Notes: generated by a model not told the origin, from the sequence alone. Positions 36,098-44,990 are shown, counted from the stretch's first letter. The stretch is 45,591 nucleotides of DNA from a virus (IMGVR_UViG_3300046683_000683:1-45591), one strand, 5' to 3'. Translations and numbers: made by a program.

Positions 36098-36562
36098 TTA
36101 GACGAACTCGACGATGATGCGAGCGTCCGTGCCCGTACCGTTTGTGGAGATCGGCGAGTTGCCGTTGCCGTTGGTGTTGTTGACGGCTTCGACCGCTCGC
36201 GCGATCGGCTGGTTCGACGAAGCGGCGACGAGACGTCCGTAGCCGTCCGGCGTGAGATAGTCGCCCTTGGCGATGTTGGAGCCCGAGGGAATCACGCACA
36301 TCGCGCGCTGCCCTGGAGCGAAGGCACCGACCTTCACCTGGTCGTTGACGGCGTAAGGCTGGTCGATGTCCTTGTTGAGCTCCTCCCTCTCGAGAGCGAC
36401 CGTGCGGCCAACGATCTTGTTGGCCGTGTTGTTGAGCTTGTAGCCGCTACCGTCGTAGGCTACGAGGTAGCCGGGGTAGACGATCGCAGCCGTGAGATCC
36501 TCGTCGTGGATGATGGGGTCGCCGAGGACCGTGATGACTCGTCCGCTGGAACCGACTGACAT
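36098..36562 (-). CDS. Capsid decoration / head fibre-like protein
   Basis: 154 aa; ATG at 36562. All-beta and Gly/Asn-rich: DPIIHDEDLTAAIVYPGYLV, QVKVGAFAPGQRAMCVIPSG, GDYLTPDGYGRLVAAS, ending in a strand (RIIVEFV). This is the layout of DUF2190-like capsid cement proteins that trimerise on the shell, and it lies between protease/scaffold and capsid genes as is usual. Confidence 0.78.
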   Translation of the reverse strand: MSVGSSGRVITVLGDPIIHDEDLTAAIVYPGYLVAYDGSGYKLNNTANKIVGRTVALEREELNKDIDQPYAVNDQVKVGAFAPGQRAMCVIPSGSNIAKGDYLTPDGYGRLVAASSNQPIARAVEAVNNTNGNGNSPISTNGTGTDARIIVEFV

Positions 36563-36607
36563 TGTGCTTCTCCTTTCTCTACTGGATCGAGAACGCGATC
36601 CTCGTTC

Positions 36608-37120
36608 TTACGACGCCTTCTTACCGCGCGCCGCGAGCACTCGCTCACGGAGGTTCGGAGGAGCCGCGACGGCGTCCGTGCGAGCGGCGCCCGTCACGAC
36701 ACCGGCGGCCTGGAAGTCGACGGCGCGAGGAGCTGCCGCCTTTCCGGGCTTCGCCGTGAGAGCGACGAGCTTCTCGAGCTGAGCGACGTCCATGCCCTTG
36801 AGCTCGTCGGCGCTGTAGACCTTCTGGTCCTTCAGCGCGAGAATCGCGGCTTCACGCCGCGCGGCACTGCGAGCCTGACTCTCGCTCAGCGCCGTCTGCA
36901 GATCCGGGAAGAGCGACAGCACGCGCTCCCGCAGGATCTTGGGGTCCTCTTCCGGCTGCGGCTCCTCTTCCTTCGGCGGCTCTGCCGGCTGCTCCTCTTC
37001 GTCCGCGAGAGCCTTCAGTCTCGCATCCGAGAGGTGCTCGAGGGCCGGCACGTCTTCCTGGACGAAGCGAGCGGGCTTCTTCCCCAGGATCTTGGCGATC
37101 AACGTCTTTCGGCATTCCAT
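36608..37120 (-). CDS. Putative scaffold protein from an internal start
   Basis: An ATG at 37120 inside the protease gene is preceded by AGGAGG six bases upstream, the strongest ribosome site nearby. It would yield 170 residues, in frame: a short Cys/basic start (MECRKTLIAKILGKK), an acidic helical region (EEEQPAEPPKEEEPQPEEDP) and a helical, Ala/Lys-rich C-terminus. This matches nested scaffolds such as lambda Nu3 within C. A second internal start (ATG at 37576 after AAAGGAG) is possible. Confidence 0.6.
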   Translation of the reverse strand: MECRKTLIAKILGKKPARFVQEDVPALEHLSDARLKALADEEEQPAEPPKEEEPQPEEDPKILRERVLSLFPDLQTALSESQARSAARREAAILALKDQKVYSADELKGMDVAQLEKLVALTAKPGKAAAPRAVDFQAAGVVTGAARTDAVAAPPNLRERVLAARGKKAS

Positions 37121-38167
37121 GTTTGCCTCCTGTTTGGTTGCGAGTGTACGGTCGCCGCCACATCCGCAACCAGAGGCTGCAGCGGACATCTGAGTCGGTT
37201 CGGCTTCGCCGGCTTCGTCGGCAGCGGGAGTCTCGACCGCGGCTTCCGCTTCGGAGACGACAACGTACTTCTCCTGCTTCTCGACCTTCTGCACGTCGGT
37301 GCCGAGAGTGATTGTTCCGTCGGCAGCAGCGGTGTACGAGACGGAGTACAAGCAGCTCGGACCGTCGTAGGGACTTGGCCCTTCGCTGACTGCGTAGATC
37401 ACGGTCGACGTGTCGGGGAAGATGTCGACCACGCCGACGAAAGCCGGAACGTTGGCGTAGAGCATCTCCCACAGCTCGTCTCGAAGCTCGTTCGCCGACT
37501 CGCCTTGGATCTCCGCGGCAGCCGCGAGCCTTGCAGCAAGCGCAGCGATCTTCTCCTTGAGCTTGAGCTTCAGCATCCCTTCTCCTTTTGCTTTCTGCTT
37601 CGCAGCGCGAGGGGCGCCGCAACCCATCTCGACGCTGCAAGCGCCGATTTCTCCCTCCCGCAGCATCGCAAGATGATCGGGAAGAACGTCGGTCCAGACT
37701 CCGCTGTACTCGAGTCCGCCGAAGGTTCCGGTCTTGGCTTCGGCCGTGACGAGAACACCGACGGAGACCTCGACGGTTTCGCCAGCCTGAAGCTTCGAGA
37801 CAAGGCCTTCGGCCTTGGCCGCTGCGATCATCACAGGATCCAGCCATGCCTCGCACTTCAGCGCCGAGTCGTCGATGCGAGAAGCGAAGACGCTGCCGAT
37901 CTGGTAGGATTGCAGAATCTCAGGAGTGTTTGCCGAGACCGGCTCGCCTTCAACGATTGGATGGCCGTAGACGACCGGACGACCGTTCCACGCTGAGAGC
38001 GACGCCTGAAGCTCGCGCGCGAGTACGAGCTCGGCATGCTCCGCGTTCGAGGCGAAGATCACACCCTCGCGCAGCGCTACGACCGGCACAACTAGGTGCT
38101 CGAGTCCGCGGAAGCTCGCAGTGCGAATCTGCGCGCCTTGCAGCAAAACCTTTAGCTGTCTTCGCAT
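36608..38167 (-). CDS. Head maturation protease-scaffold fusion (DUF2213-like)
   Basis: 519 aa; ATG at 38167 after AGGAG. The N-terminal 190 residues match the DUF2213 putative protease: NGRPVVYGHP, VSANTPEILQS, IGSVFASRIDD, EAWLDPVMI, GETVEVSVG, VLPDHLAMLREG and GACSVEMGCGAPR. His69 and the conserved HLA block are candidate active-site residues. The central part is variable, with a CGCGG cluster near residue 335; the C-terminal 170 residues are acidic and helical like a scaffold. The protease would remove scaffold during capsid maturation. Confidence 0.85.
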   Translation of the reverse strand: MRRQLKVLLQGAQIRTASFRGLEHLVVPVVALREGVIFASNAEHAELVLARELQASLSAWNGRPVVYGHPIVEGEPVSANTPEILQSYQIGSVFASRIDDSALKCEAWLDPVMIAAAKAEGLVSKLQAGETVEVSVGVLVTAEAKTGTFGGLEYSGVWTDVLPDHLAMLREGEIGACSVEMGCGAPRAAKQKAKGEGMLKLKLKEKIAALAARLAAAAEIQGESANELRDELWEMLYANVPAFVGVVDIFPDTSTVIYAVSEGPSPYDGPSCLYSVSYTAAADGTITLGTDVQKVEKQEKYVVVSEAEAAVETPAADEAGEAEPTQMSAAASGCGCGGDRTLATKQEANMECRKTLIAKILGKKPARFVQEDVPALEHLSDARLKALADEEEQPAEPPKEEEPQPEEDPKILRERVLSLFPDLQTALSESQARSAARREAAILALKDQKVYSADELKGMDVAQLEKLVALTAKPGKAAAPRAVDFQAAGVVTGAARTDAVAAPPNLRERVLAARGKKAS

Positions 38168-38173
38168 CTCTTC

Positions 38174-38467
38174 TTACTCCTGTGGCAGCGACTTCGTCGA
38201 GACAGTGTCGCGTTTCTCGCGAGCGGCTGCGAGCTCCTTCTTAACCGCGTGGCCAATTGCAACGAGACCCGCGGCAGTGCCGGCAAGAACGCTGAGCGGC
38301 ACTGGCATCGCTCCGCCGTCATTCCACCCGATTGCCGCTGCGATCAGCCCAACAATCCCAGACTGATCCGGATGACCGAGTGCTGCGAAGATCGCGGCAA
38401 TCATGTACGCTGCAAGCACGATGATTCGCTTGTAGCCGTTAACGAACGTCAAAGCATCTCGCAGCAT
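38174..38467 (-). CDS. Small membrane protein, holin candidate (97 aa)
   Basis: ATG at 38467 after AAAGGAGG. Two or three hydrophobic segments are visible: RIIVLAAYMIAAIFAALG, GIVGLIAAAIG and VPLSVLAGTAAGLVAIG, followed by a charged C-terminus (KKELAAAREKRD). Size and topology fit holins. Its location within the head genes next to lipoproteins suggests a small lysis/envelope cluster here, but no endolysin is recognised nearby. Confidence 0.65.
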   Translation of the reverse strand: MLRDALTFVNGYKRIIVLAAYMIAAIFAALGHPDQSGIVGLIAAAIGWNDGGAMPVPLSVLAGTAAGLVAIGHAVKKELAAAREKRDTVSTKSLPQE

Positions 38468-38478
38468 TCTCGCCTCCT

Positions 38479-39714
38479 TTAGAAGACTGACGTCGAGACG
38501 GTCGGCTTGAAACCTGGAACTTTCTTAATCTCCTCACCCTTCTGATTAACTGCTTCCGGTTCGAGGTCGGAGATGAAGCTGTACGACTTGCCCTTGACTC
38601 CGCAGAATGCCACGTTGCTACCGCGGAAAACATTCTTCGGCTCGCCGTCGAGATGAAGCGTCTGCCAGGAGTCGAGAACGCTCGGTCCTGTCTTCGCAAT
38701 TACGCTCGCTCCTCCGACTGGCACGTCACACGTCTGCGCGCAGTACTCATGATGCTCCGCGTTGCACGGGCAGCCGTCGGTGCTATTCCTCGGGCATCCT
38801 TTGTTAACGAAGCGAAGAGTTCTGCTCCACCATTGACACTGCAAGGCGCCGACCGCGAAGGCATTACCAAGCTTCGATGAGCCAACCTTGATAAGCGGGC
38901 CACAGCTCGAGGGCGCTGTTGCGGAGGGTCGTGCAGTCGGACTCGTAGAGGAAGAGGTTGCAGTAGCGGTCGCTGTCCTCGTCGGCCGCCGGGTGGGAGT
39001 TGGGCTCACCGAAGTTGCTGTTGCTGTCGCTGTTGCGGACGCCGTGCTGGTCGGCTTCGAGGTTCGGGTTGGGAATGGGCTCCTCGTTGAAGTCGCGCTC
39101 GGGCTCGGCGCCGGAGTAGGGCGCGCCGTCGGTCTCGGTCTCGCAGTCGGCGCAGCCGTAGGCACTGCCGTCGGCGTCAGTCCCCAGCATCGCGGCTCAC
39201 AGCGAGCGCGGAAGCCGTCCATGTTCGGCGGACGAAGCTGACCGTTGGAGATGAGCAGAGCGTACTCTTCGTAGTAGGAGGTTTCGCCGCGAGGAACGAT
39301 CTCGATAGTGTCGCAGTTGCAAGCATCGACGATCGCTTCCCAAGTGCCATACGCTGTCTGCGTGCGAATCTCCTCAGCAACGGCGAAGTCGAACTTCTGC
39401 CGGTAGGGCTCGAGCACGACGGTCTTCTCGTTGTTAAACCACTCGGGATGCTGAGCCTTTACAACGTCGAAGGCTGCAAGCACAACGTTCGAGTGCCACG
39501 GCTTCACGTCTGGCCAGCTCGCGGAGCACGTCTGCGGAATGTTCGGAGGACAGTCAGGCGGTACGAGTGTCGGCTGAGCCGTCGCCGTGTTCACTGGAGC
39601 AGGCGAAGGAGTCGGAGTCGGCTGTGCCGGCCCTTGCGGTCTCACGCAGGAGATCACGGTCACGACGATCAGCGCGAGAGTTGCTCGGAGCATCGCAGCA
39701 TTCCTCGTCTTCAT
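38479..39714 (-). CDS. Lipoprotein with long Pro/Thr/Ser linker (411 aa)
   Basis: ATG at 39714 after GGAGGTG. A signal peptide ends in VVTVISC (Cys23), followed by a PQGPAQPTPTPSPAPV linker. An N-terminal globular part has several Cys and KPWHSNVVLAAFDVVKAQHP and TYGTWEAI-like helices. A low-complexity PT/AT/SP stretch of about 90 residues follows, then a C-terminal Cys-rich domain (GCPRNSTDGCPCN, EYCAQTCDVP). No catalytic motif is recognised. It is either a host-envelope lipoprotein or a virion-associated exported protein; it is oddly placed in the head operon. Confidence 0.7.
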   Translation of the reverse strand: MKTRNAAMLRATLALIVVTVISCVRPQGPAQPTPTPSPAPVNTATAQPTLVPPDCPPNIPQTCSASWPDVKPWHSNVVLAAFDVVKAQHPEWFNNEKTVVLEPYRQKFDFAVAEEIRTQTAYGTWEAIVDACNCDTIEIVPRGETSYYEEYALLISNGQLRPPNMDGFRARCEPRCWGLTPTAVPTAAPTARPRPTARPTPAPSPSATSTRSPFPTRTSKPTSTASATATATATSVSPTPTRRPTRTATATATSSSTSPTARPSATAPSSCGPLIKVGSSKLGNAFAVGALQCQWWSRTLRFVNKGCPRNSTDGCPCNAEHHEYCAQTCDVPVGGASVIAKTGPSVLDSWQTLHLDGEPKNVFRGSNVAFCGVKGKSYSFISDLEPEAVNQKGEEIKKVPGFKPTVSTSVF

Positions 39715-39911
39715 TGCCCACCTCCGGCTTCCGCCTCGGCGAGCGCCTGGCGACGTGCGGCATCCTCGATCACTTGTTCCAGAAGTGCCGAGTCCGCTTC
39801 GACTCCGTGGTTTGCGAGAACGAGCTTGATGTCGTTCCACAGTGGCATGCCGACCTCGATGACTCGCTGACCTATCTTCATCCACTCGATCAGCGTTGCT
39901 AGATTCCACAT
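39711..39911 (-). CDS. Small helical protein (66 aa)
   Basis: ATG at 39911 after GAGGAGG; its stop overlaps the lipoprotein start (ATGA), so the two are coupled. Amphipathic N-terminal helix (MWNLATLIEWMKIGQRVIEV) and an Ala/Glu-rich end. It might associate with the membrane. No family is recognised. Confidence 0.65.
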   Translation of the reverse strand: MWNLATLIEWMKIGQRVIEVGMPLWNDIKLVLANHGVEADSALLEQVIEDAARRQALAEAEAGGGQ

Positions 39912-39953
39912 ACGGTCCTCCTCTTTCTTCTCAAACTCGCGGCGGCGCAGCCG

Positions 39954-40400
39954 CTACCAGGTCTCTTTCTTTGCGAGTGCGGCTTTCAGCTTCTCGGTCG
40001 CAGGAGCTCCTGCCGGAAGGTCGGTGAGAACGCTCTGGACGATTCCGCCGATGTCTGCGAGCAGCCGCGCAACCTCGACGGTGTTGGGCGCAGCCCCGAC
40101 CGGCACGTCGTGGACGAGAGAAGCAATCTTGCCATCGTACTCGAATGCTCTCGCGAGCTTGGCGCTGATGGCATGATGCAGCTCGACCGACACGCAGCTT
40201 GGCGGCTGCGGCGCCGTCTCCCTTCCGCAGACCAAGAGCATCTCCGTATCCTGCACCGCGCTCAGCGTCGCGTGTGCCGTGACAACCGAGACCGTCGCGA
40301 GATGCCGCTGGCTCGTGGCGCAAGCGCCTGAGAGTGTCAGCATCCAGGCGACACCGCAAGCCAGTCCGAACATTGCTCGACTCCAACTCTGCTGCTGCAT
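39954..40400 (-). CDS. Lipoprotein (148 aa)
   Basis: ATG at 40400 after AAAGGAGAG. The signal peptide ends in LTLSGAC (Cys27), a standard lipobox. The mature part is helical (TVEVARLLADIGGIVQSVLT) and contains two further Cys (LLVCGRE, PPSCVSV). Possibly an outer-membrane spanin-like or envelope protein belonging with the neighbouring membrane protein. No family match. Confidence 0.75.
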   Translation of the reverse strand: MQQQSWSRAMFGLACGVAWMLTLSGACATSQRHLATVSVVTAHATLSAVQDTEMLLVCGRETAPQPPSCVSVELHHAISAKLARAFEYDGKIASLVHDVPVGAAPNTVEVARLLADIGGIVQSVLTDLPAGAPATEKLKAALAKKETW

Positions 40401-40412
40401 AGGTCCTCTCCT

Positions 40413-42788
40413 TTAAGCTTCTGCGCCATCGCCTTCGGCACTCGAATCAGCGGCGCTGCCACCCGAGCCCGATTCTACGAACAAGTCCTCGTCACATCCG
40501 CAGTGCGGATGGACAGGAGGACCGTCGGTCACTTCGCCGTCTCCGCTGTACGGCTCGCCGAGCGCAGCGGTTGCTCCGTCGAGCTCAAGGCAGATATCGC
40601 AAGCGTCGCCGCCGGCGCGGAAGATTCGCATCGTCTGTTCCGGAAGCTCGCCTGCTGCCTCCATCTCCGACCACGCTGCTCGCTGGCCGTCGTGGATTGT
40701 TTGAGCGAGCGAGGTGTCGGCGATCATTTCTGCTCGATCGGAAAGCAGATCGTTGGAGTAGCGGTCAACTTGCTTGTCGATCCAGGCATCGCTGCCGCCG
40801 TCGGCCGGGATCCGCGCGCTGCGCGAGCCGAACTCGATGATGTCGCCTGGCTGCGCGTTCTCGAGCTTCTCGCGCAGATTGTCCAGAGCACCCACTTGCC
40901 GCTCGTTCAAGCCGAGAATGCTTTCGAGGTTGCTTGCGAGCCGGCTCGTCGACCAGTCTTTCTCTGCTGCTCGCTCGAGAAGCGCGCTGATCTCTGCTCG
41001 CTGCGCACGGTCGAGGTCGGTGATGAGATCAACCGCCTGCTTCGCAGCGTAGCTGATGCTTTTGTCGGAGACATCCGTCTGCCGTGCCATCCAGCGATAC
41101 TTGCCAGCTCGAATCGCCTTCCGAGTCAAGTGATGCGCTTCCGCCATCGGCCGTTCGAGGTTTCTCATTCCCGTCCGGAGCAACGTGAGCGGACCGCTGA
41201 GAGCGATGAGAACGTCCGAGTGGCCGGTGACGAGTGCTCGCCGCAACGTTGCACGGTTGAGTCCGCGGCGCATGCTGCGAAGCGCGTGCTTGGCGTGATA
41301 GCGCATCTTACCACGGCTGCGAGTGCGAATGTTCTCCCGAACATCTCGAGCCGTCAGTGCTCTCGCTGTCCTCGGCGGCGCTGCCGAAGACGTGTCTGCG
41401 TGCGACTCGTCGCTCTCGGTGACAGGAGTTTGCGGATCGACTGTTGCGCCAGGAGCAGGAGTGATGATGCTGACCGGCTGCTCAGCATCCTCTTCCGCAA
41501 GCTGCTCCGGCGTCAGCGGATCGAGGCGGAGCACGCGGTCGCGAATCTCACTCGCTGTCACGACGACCCCGCCGCTCTGACTGTTCAGCTTGCTCCACTT
41601 ATCTGCGACGTCTGCCTTCTCCAGCTCGTCGAGATGCTCGATCTCCGGCCAGCGGATGATGATGTCTTCCGGCTCGGCGAAGACATTGTGCTCGATCATC
41701 CGGTCGATGAACGGACGCAGAACCACGCCTTCGCCGAAGTCATGGCGTCGGTCGCCAATTCTGTCTTGCCAGTTCTCCCGATCCTGCGTGCTCGCAAGCT
41801 CGCCGCGCTCGCTGCCTACCAAGATGCGCTTAGGAATACCCGTTGCTCCGGAGATGACCGTGAGCAAGGAGTCCACGCTCTTGCTGAAGTCCGCAACGTC
41901 CGAGCCCATCTGCTGAGCTTTCATTCCTCTCGTGGAGAACATGCGCCGGTAGCCGTGCATGAACTCGTCCGCGGCTTCTTTCACCTTCGCAACTTCGGCC
42001 GCGTCCCACTCGAGATCCTTGTCCATGTCAAAGATGATGCCTTGATCCGCTCGCTTCCAGAAGGCTTCCGAGCCGCCGCCGAGGACTTTGTCCAAGTCGT
42101 CCAAGCGATTCCAGATGCGCTGCAAGCGAGGATTTCCGAAGACGCGGTCGTCAAGGCGATTGTCGGCAATGTGAAGAATGCGAGTCCAGTGGACCATGCG
42201 GCTCACGACGGTCGTGCTGTTCGGCGTTGCTCCAGCAAGCCGCTTCAGTTGATACTGAGTCGGCAAGCCGAAGCGCGGAGAAGCCGTGTCGATCTCGATT
42301 GCTTGGACGATCGTGGAGTCTTGGCCATACGGAGCAAGATATGCAATCTCCTCAGGACGGATGCTATCGGGAAGAGGCTCCTCGAGCATCCCTGGCGCGC
42401 CGATCAGCACGACTGAGAACTGACCGAGTCCTGCGAGAATGTCTGCTCGAGTGAAAACGCTCCAGAGATTCAGCCGCTTGGAGAAGTCGAGAAACTCCTG
42501 CTCGAACTCGGTCTCTACCGTGGGATCTTCGTCTTCGAGGATCTCGACGCCACCGCGCCAAGTAGCCTTGGGCTCGGCTTCGACGATTCTCGCTGCGATG
42601 TCTCCGCGGCGGTATCGGTCGATGAAGTCTTCAGGGAAAAGCTCGCGCTTGTAGCCGAGAGCAGCGTAGCTGTCTCGCTTTCCACTGAACGTGATGCCAG
42701 CACGGATTGCCAGCATCAGTCGCGAGACGAGTGCACTCGCATTGGTCCGGAATGCTCGAACGTTTGAGGGCTTCGTTGTCGAGGCCAT
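40413..42788 (-). CDS. Portal protein fused to MuF-like minor head protein
   Basis: 791 aa; ATG at 42788 overlaps the terminase stop (TAATG). The N-terminal 440 residues are a DUF1073-type portal: YKRELFPEDFIDRYRRGDIA with EAEPKATWRGG, RLQRIWNRLDDLDKVLGGGS, ISGATGIPKRILVGSERGEL and WPEIEHLDELEKADV. After a linker (about 440-500) comes a helical head-morphogenesis domain ending in the MuF block: TIHDGQRAAW, CDICLELDGATAALGEPYS, PPVHPHCGCDED. Portal and MuF are usually separate genes; here they are one chain, giving fixed stoichiometry. Confidence 0.92.
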   Translation of the reverse strand: MASTTKPSNVRAFRTNASALVSRLMLAIRAGITFSGKRDSYAALGYKRELFPEDFIDRYRRGDIAARIVEAEPKATWRGGVEILEDEDPTVETEFEQEFLDFSKRLNLWSVFTRADILAGLGQFSVVLIGAPGMLEEPLPDSIRPEEIAYLAPYGQDSTIVQAIEIDTASPRFGLPTQYQLKRLAGATPNSTTVVSRMVHWTRILHIADNRLDDRVFGNPRLQRIWNRLDDLDKVLGGGSEAFWKRADQGIIFDMDKDLEWDAAEVAKVKEAADEFMHGYRRMFSTRGMKAQQMGSDVADFSKSVDSLLTVISGATGIPKRILVGSERGELASTQDRENWQDRIGDRRHDFGEGVVLRPFIDRMIEHNVFAEPEDIIIRWPEIEHLDELEKADVADKWSKLNSQSGGVVVTASEIRDRVLRLDPLTPEQLAEEDAEQPVSIITPAPGATVDPQTPVTESDESHADTSSAAPPRTARALTARDVRENIRTRSRGKMRYHAKHALRSMRRGLNRATLRRALVTGHSDVLIALSGPLTLLRTGMRNLERPMAEAHHLTRKAIRAGKYRWMARQTDVSDKSISYAAKQAVDLITDLDRAQRAEISALLERAAEKDWSTSRLASNLESILGLNERQVGALDNLREKLENAQPGDIIEFGSRSARIPADGGSDAWIDKQVDRYSNDLLSDRAEMIADTSLAQTIHDGQRAAWSEMEAAGELPEQTMRIFRAGGDACDICLELDGATAALGEPYSGDGEVTDGPPVHPHCGCDEDLFVESGSGGSAADSSAEGDGAEA

Positions 42789-44326
42789 TAGAATACCAAC
42801 CCTCCCTTCTTCCTCGCCGGTGCTTCCAGCGGATCGAGGAAGGCTAGCATGAGAGCGTCCGCTTCGTCAGGGCTACGCCCTGTCTCGGAGCGAATCTCAT
42901 CTTTGGATTGAATGAGAATCTGGCCTTTCGAGTTGACCTTATACTTCAGCGCCGCAAGCTGAGCAGCGAGGTCGTCGTCAAAAGGGTCGATGTCGATGTT
43001 TCCGGCGATGAAGCGCTCGCGAAGCTCCCAGTATCCTTCGGAGCGAAGGTTGAAGAAGCGAATCGGATCCTTCGGAGTGCGGCTGACGTTCACGCCGACT
43101 ACGTTCGCCTTGAGCTCCTTGGCGCGGTCTACGATGCCGCGGCCAACTCCGATCTCGTCGATCTTCGCGCGGCTGGCATTCGTGGCAGTGATGCTCTGCA
43201 AGAACCTTCCGCATGTCTCCATCGTGTTCGGGATGCTGTCACGGTGGATGATGCGAGCAACCATACCACGGCGAAGGCATTGGATGTTCTTGTCTCCGCC
43301 GGCGCCTACGTCTCCACCGATCTCGATCGGAGTGGAAGGAGCAAGCTCGCGGTCTTGCGCAGCTCGAATGCTGACGAGAGGGATGAGACCGTCAATGCTG
43401 TTCTCAGGAAAGCGGCCGAGGATCTTCGAGACATACGTCGGGCTGTCTTCTCCCCACTTGCGTTTCTTCTCCTCGACCCAGACAGGCGAGATTAGTTGCT
43501 TGCTGAGGTATTCAGGAACAGGCTCGCCTGTGAAGTTCGGAGTGTCGAAGGCGCTGAGTGTGATGGCATTCCATCCGCTGCCAGGCTTGCAGTTCTCAGC
43601 AAACTCCGACTTCGGGTCGTCAGGGTTGCCGATCGCAAGAGCTCGGCTGTCCTCGTTGGCGATGAGAGAGTCTCCGGCGTCCCAGAGTGCCTTGGGAATA
43701 CCGCAAGCCTCGTCAAGAAGCAGCAGCACTGCTGGCGCGTGGATTCCTTGGAAGGCCGTGGGATCGGTGTCTGCGGGCTTCTGGCCGAAGGCCACGAGCT
43801 CCTCTTTCCCTGCAGTCGGAAGGAACCATTCGGTCTGATTCATCCGGCCGGGAAGCTGGCAGCGCGTGTGCAGCTTGTTCAGCTCGCGCCAGAGTATTGC
43901 TCTGACTTGCTTTGCCGTAGGCGCAGACGTCACGGCGAAGGCTGTGCCAGGTCTGTGAGTGTCGATCCACCAGGCGATTGTTGCAGAAGCGATGAAGCTC
44001 TTGCCGACCTCATGGCACGTATATACAGTTGTACGCCTGTTCTCTTTGACGCTTTGAAGGATTCGTCGCTGCGCACTCCACAGGAAAAGTCCGCAGCGAT
44101 CGCTTGCCCAGAAGAGCGGGTCGCGAGCGTAAGCTCGTCTCTTGTACTCAGCTTCGATCGCAACGAGCTCCTGCCCTGCTTGCGAGAGCATCGTCTGCCG
44201 AGTAATTCCGACCGTGAGCGCGGCCCTCGTGTCCTCGTCCACAGACGGCGAAGCATGAGTTGTCATCTCGGACAACTCGCTTAAGAGCGCCGTTAGCTCC
44301 TCACGTTCGGAAAGCAAAAGGCTCAA
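42788..44326 (-). CDS. terL: Terminase large subunit
   Basis: 512 aa if the TTG at 44326 (overlapping the small-subunit TGA) is used; the ATG at codon 21 is an alternative. ATPase motifs: Walker A-like TCHEVGKS (104-111) and Walker B LLLLDEA (201-207). Nuclease residues: Asp339 in IGGDVGAGGD, Asp390 in KIDEIGVGRG and an Asp in RSPDEADAL. It cuts and pumps DNA into the prohead at the portal encoded next. Confidence 0.95.
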   Translation of the reverse strand: MSLLLSEREELTALLSELSEMTTHASPSVDEDTRAALTVGITRQTMLSQAGQELVAIEAEYKRRAYARDPLFWASDRCGLFLWSAQRRILQSVKENRRTTVYTCHEVGKSFIASATIAWWIDTHRPGTAFAVTSAPTAKQVRAILWRELNKLHTRCQLPGRMNQTEWFLPTAGKEELVAFGQKPADTDPTAFQGIHAPAVLLLLDEACGIPKALWDAGDSLIANEDSRALAIGNPDDPKSEFAENCKPGSGWNAITLSAFDTPNFTGEPVPEYLSKQLISPVWVEEKKRKWGEDSPTYVSKILGRFPENSIDGLIPLVSIRAAQDRELAPSTPIEIGGDVGAGGDKNIQCLRRGMVARIIHRDSIPNTMETCGRFLQSITATNASRAKIDEIGVGRGIVDRAKELKANVVGVNVSRTPKDPIRFFNLRSEGYWELRERFIAGNIDIDPFDDDLAAQLAALKYKVNSKGQILIQSKDEIRSETGRSPDEADALMLAFLDPLEAPARKKGGLVF

Positions 44327-44721
44327 TCCTCGCCTTGAACTAGAGACAGTGCTTTCTTGGTAAGAATGGCTTGCGCCACGGGTTCGGCAGCGGCTGCGCC
44401 TTCAGCAGTCAGCGTCTTGCTCTCGCCGTTCAGCGCGGACTTCACAGCTTCAATCCGCGCCATAAGCTGCTCCTCGCTCAGCTCGCTGAGATCCGGACCG
44501 CGTCCGATCTCCAGACGATCCGGCGGCTTGCCGTAGGCGTAGTGGAAGAGCATGAGCATGATCGGTGGCGGAAGCCGACCGCTTCGCGCTTGCTCGAGAA
44601 GCCGAGTACGAACTGCCGGGTCTCGAACGATCTGCAAGGCGAACAGTCGAGCCTCGTTCCTCTGAGCATTCGAGAGCCTTCCGCCGTCGATAACTTCGAA
44701 GCTCGCAGCTGCGGTGCTCAT
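44323..44721 (-). CDS. Terminase small subunit (putative)
   Basis: 132 aa; ATG at 44721 overlaps the upstream stop (ATGA). Helical, with ALQIVRDPAVRTRLLEQARS, MLMLFHYAYGKPPDRLEIG and ELSEEQLMARIEAVKSAL. The middle block, FHYAYGKPP, is a familiar feature of small terminase-like proteins directly before terL. It would recognise the packaging site and regulate TerL. Confidence 0.75.
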   Translation of the reverse strand: MSTAAASFEVIDGGRLSNAQRNEARLFALQIVRDPAVRTRLLEQARSGRLPPPIMLMLFHYAYGKPPDRLEIGRGPDLSELSEEQLMARIEAVKSALNGESKTLTAEGAAAAEPVAQAILTKKALSLVQGED

Positions 44722-44984
44722 GCTGCCACCGATGGAGCGGCGCCGAGCCACGAGGTCTCGGGAAGCATCTCGCCGCGACAGAACTGAGACCACTTCTCGA
44801 CGAGCACGCGCTCACGAGAGCTGAGCTCGACGACGCAGTTTCCATCCTGAATCTCCTTCAGTCGAGTGGCGCTGTAGCTCCGCAGGCCGAGAAGATTCCG
44901 GACGAAGAAGCTCAAGCTCCGCGTCGCGCGCTCGGCGCTCGTCGCTCGAAGCTCAGCTGCTGCGCTCTGTGGAGTGACCGTCAT
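44718..44984 (-). CDS. Hypothetical protein, first gene of the late operon (88 aa)
   Basis: ATG at 44984 lies only six bases after the -10 box of the promoter at 44991-45027, so the message is probably leaderless; no ribosome site is present. Helical (SAAAELRATSAERATRSLSF), with VVELSSRERVLVEKWSQFC, a short motif seen in small phage proteins before terminase. The function is unknown. Confidence 0.7.
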   Translation of the reverse strand: MTVTPQSAAAELRATSAERATRSLSFFVRNLLGLRSYSATRLKEIQDGNCVVELSSRERVLVEKWSQFCRGEMLPETSWLGAAPSVAA

Positions 44985-44990
44985 GATTCG

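Noticed and set aside
38479-39714. Endolysin hidden in the 411-residue lipoprotein
   Set aside because: No amidase, lysozyme, transglycosylase or peptidase motif could be recognised in either globular part.
40503-42416. Long open frame (637 codons) antisense to the portal gene
   Set aside because: It mirrors the portal frame exactly, lacks a ribosome site and has the biased composition of a GC-rich antisense shadow; the portal product has recognisable domains.
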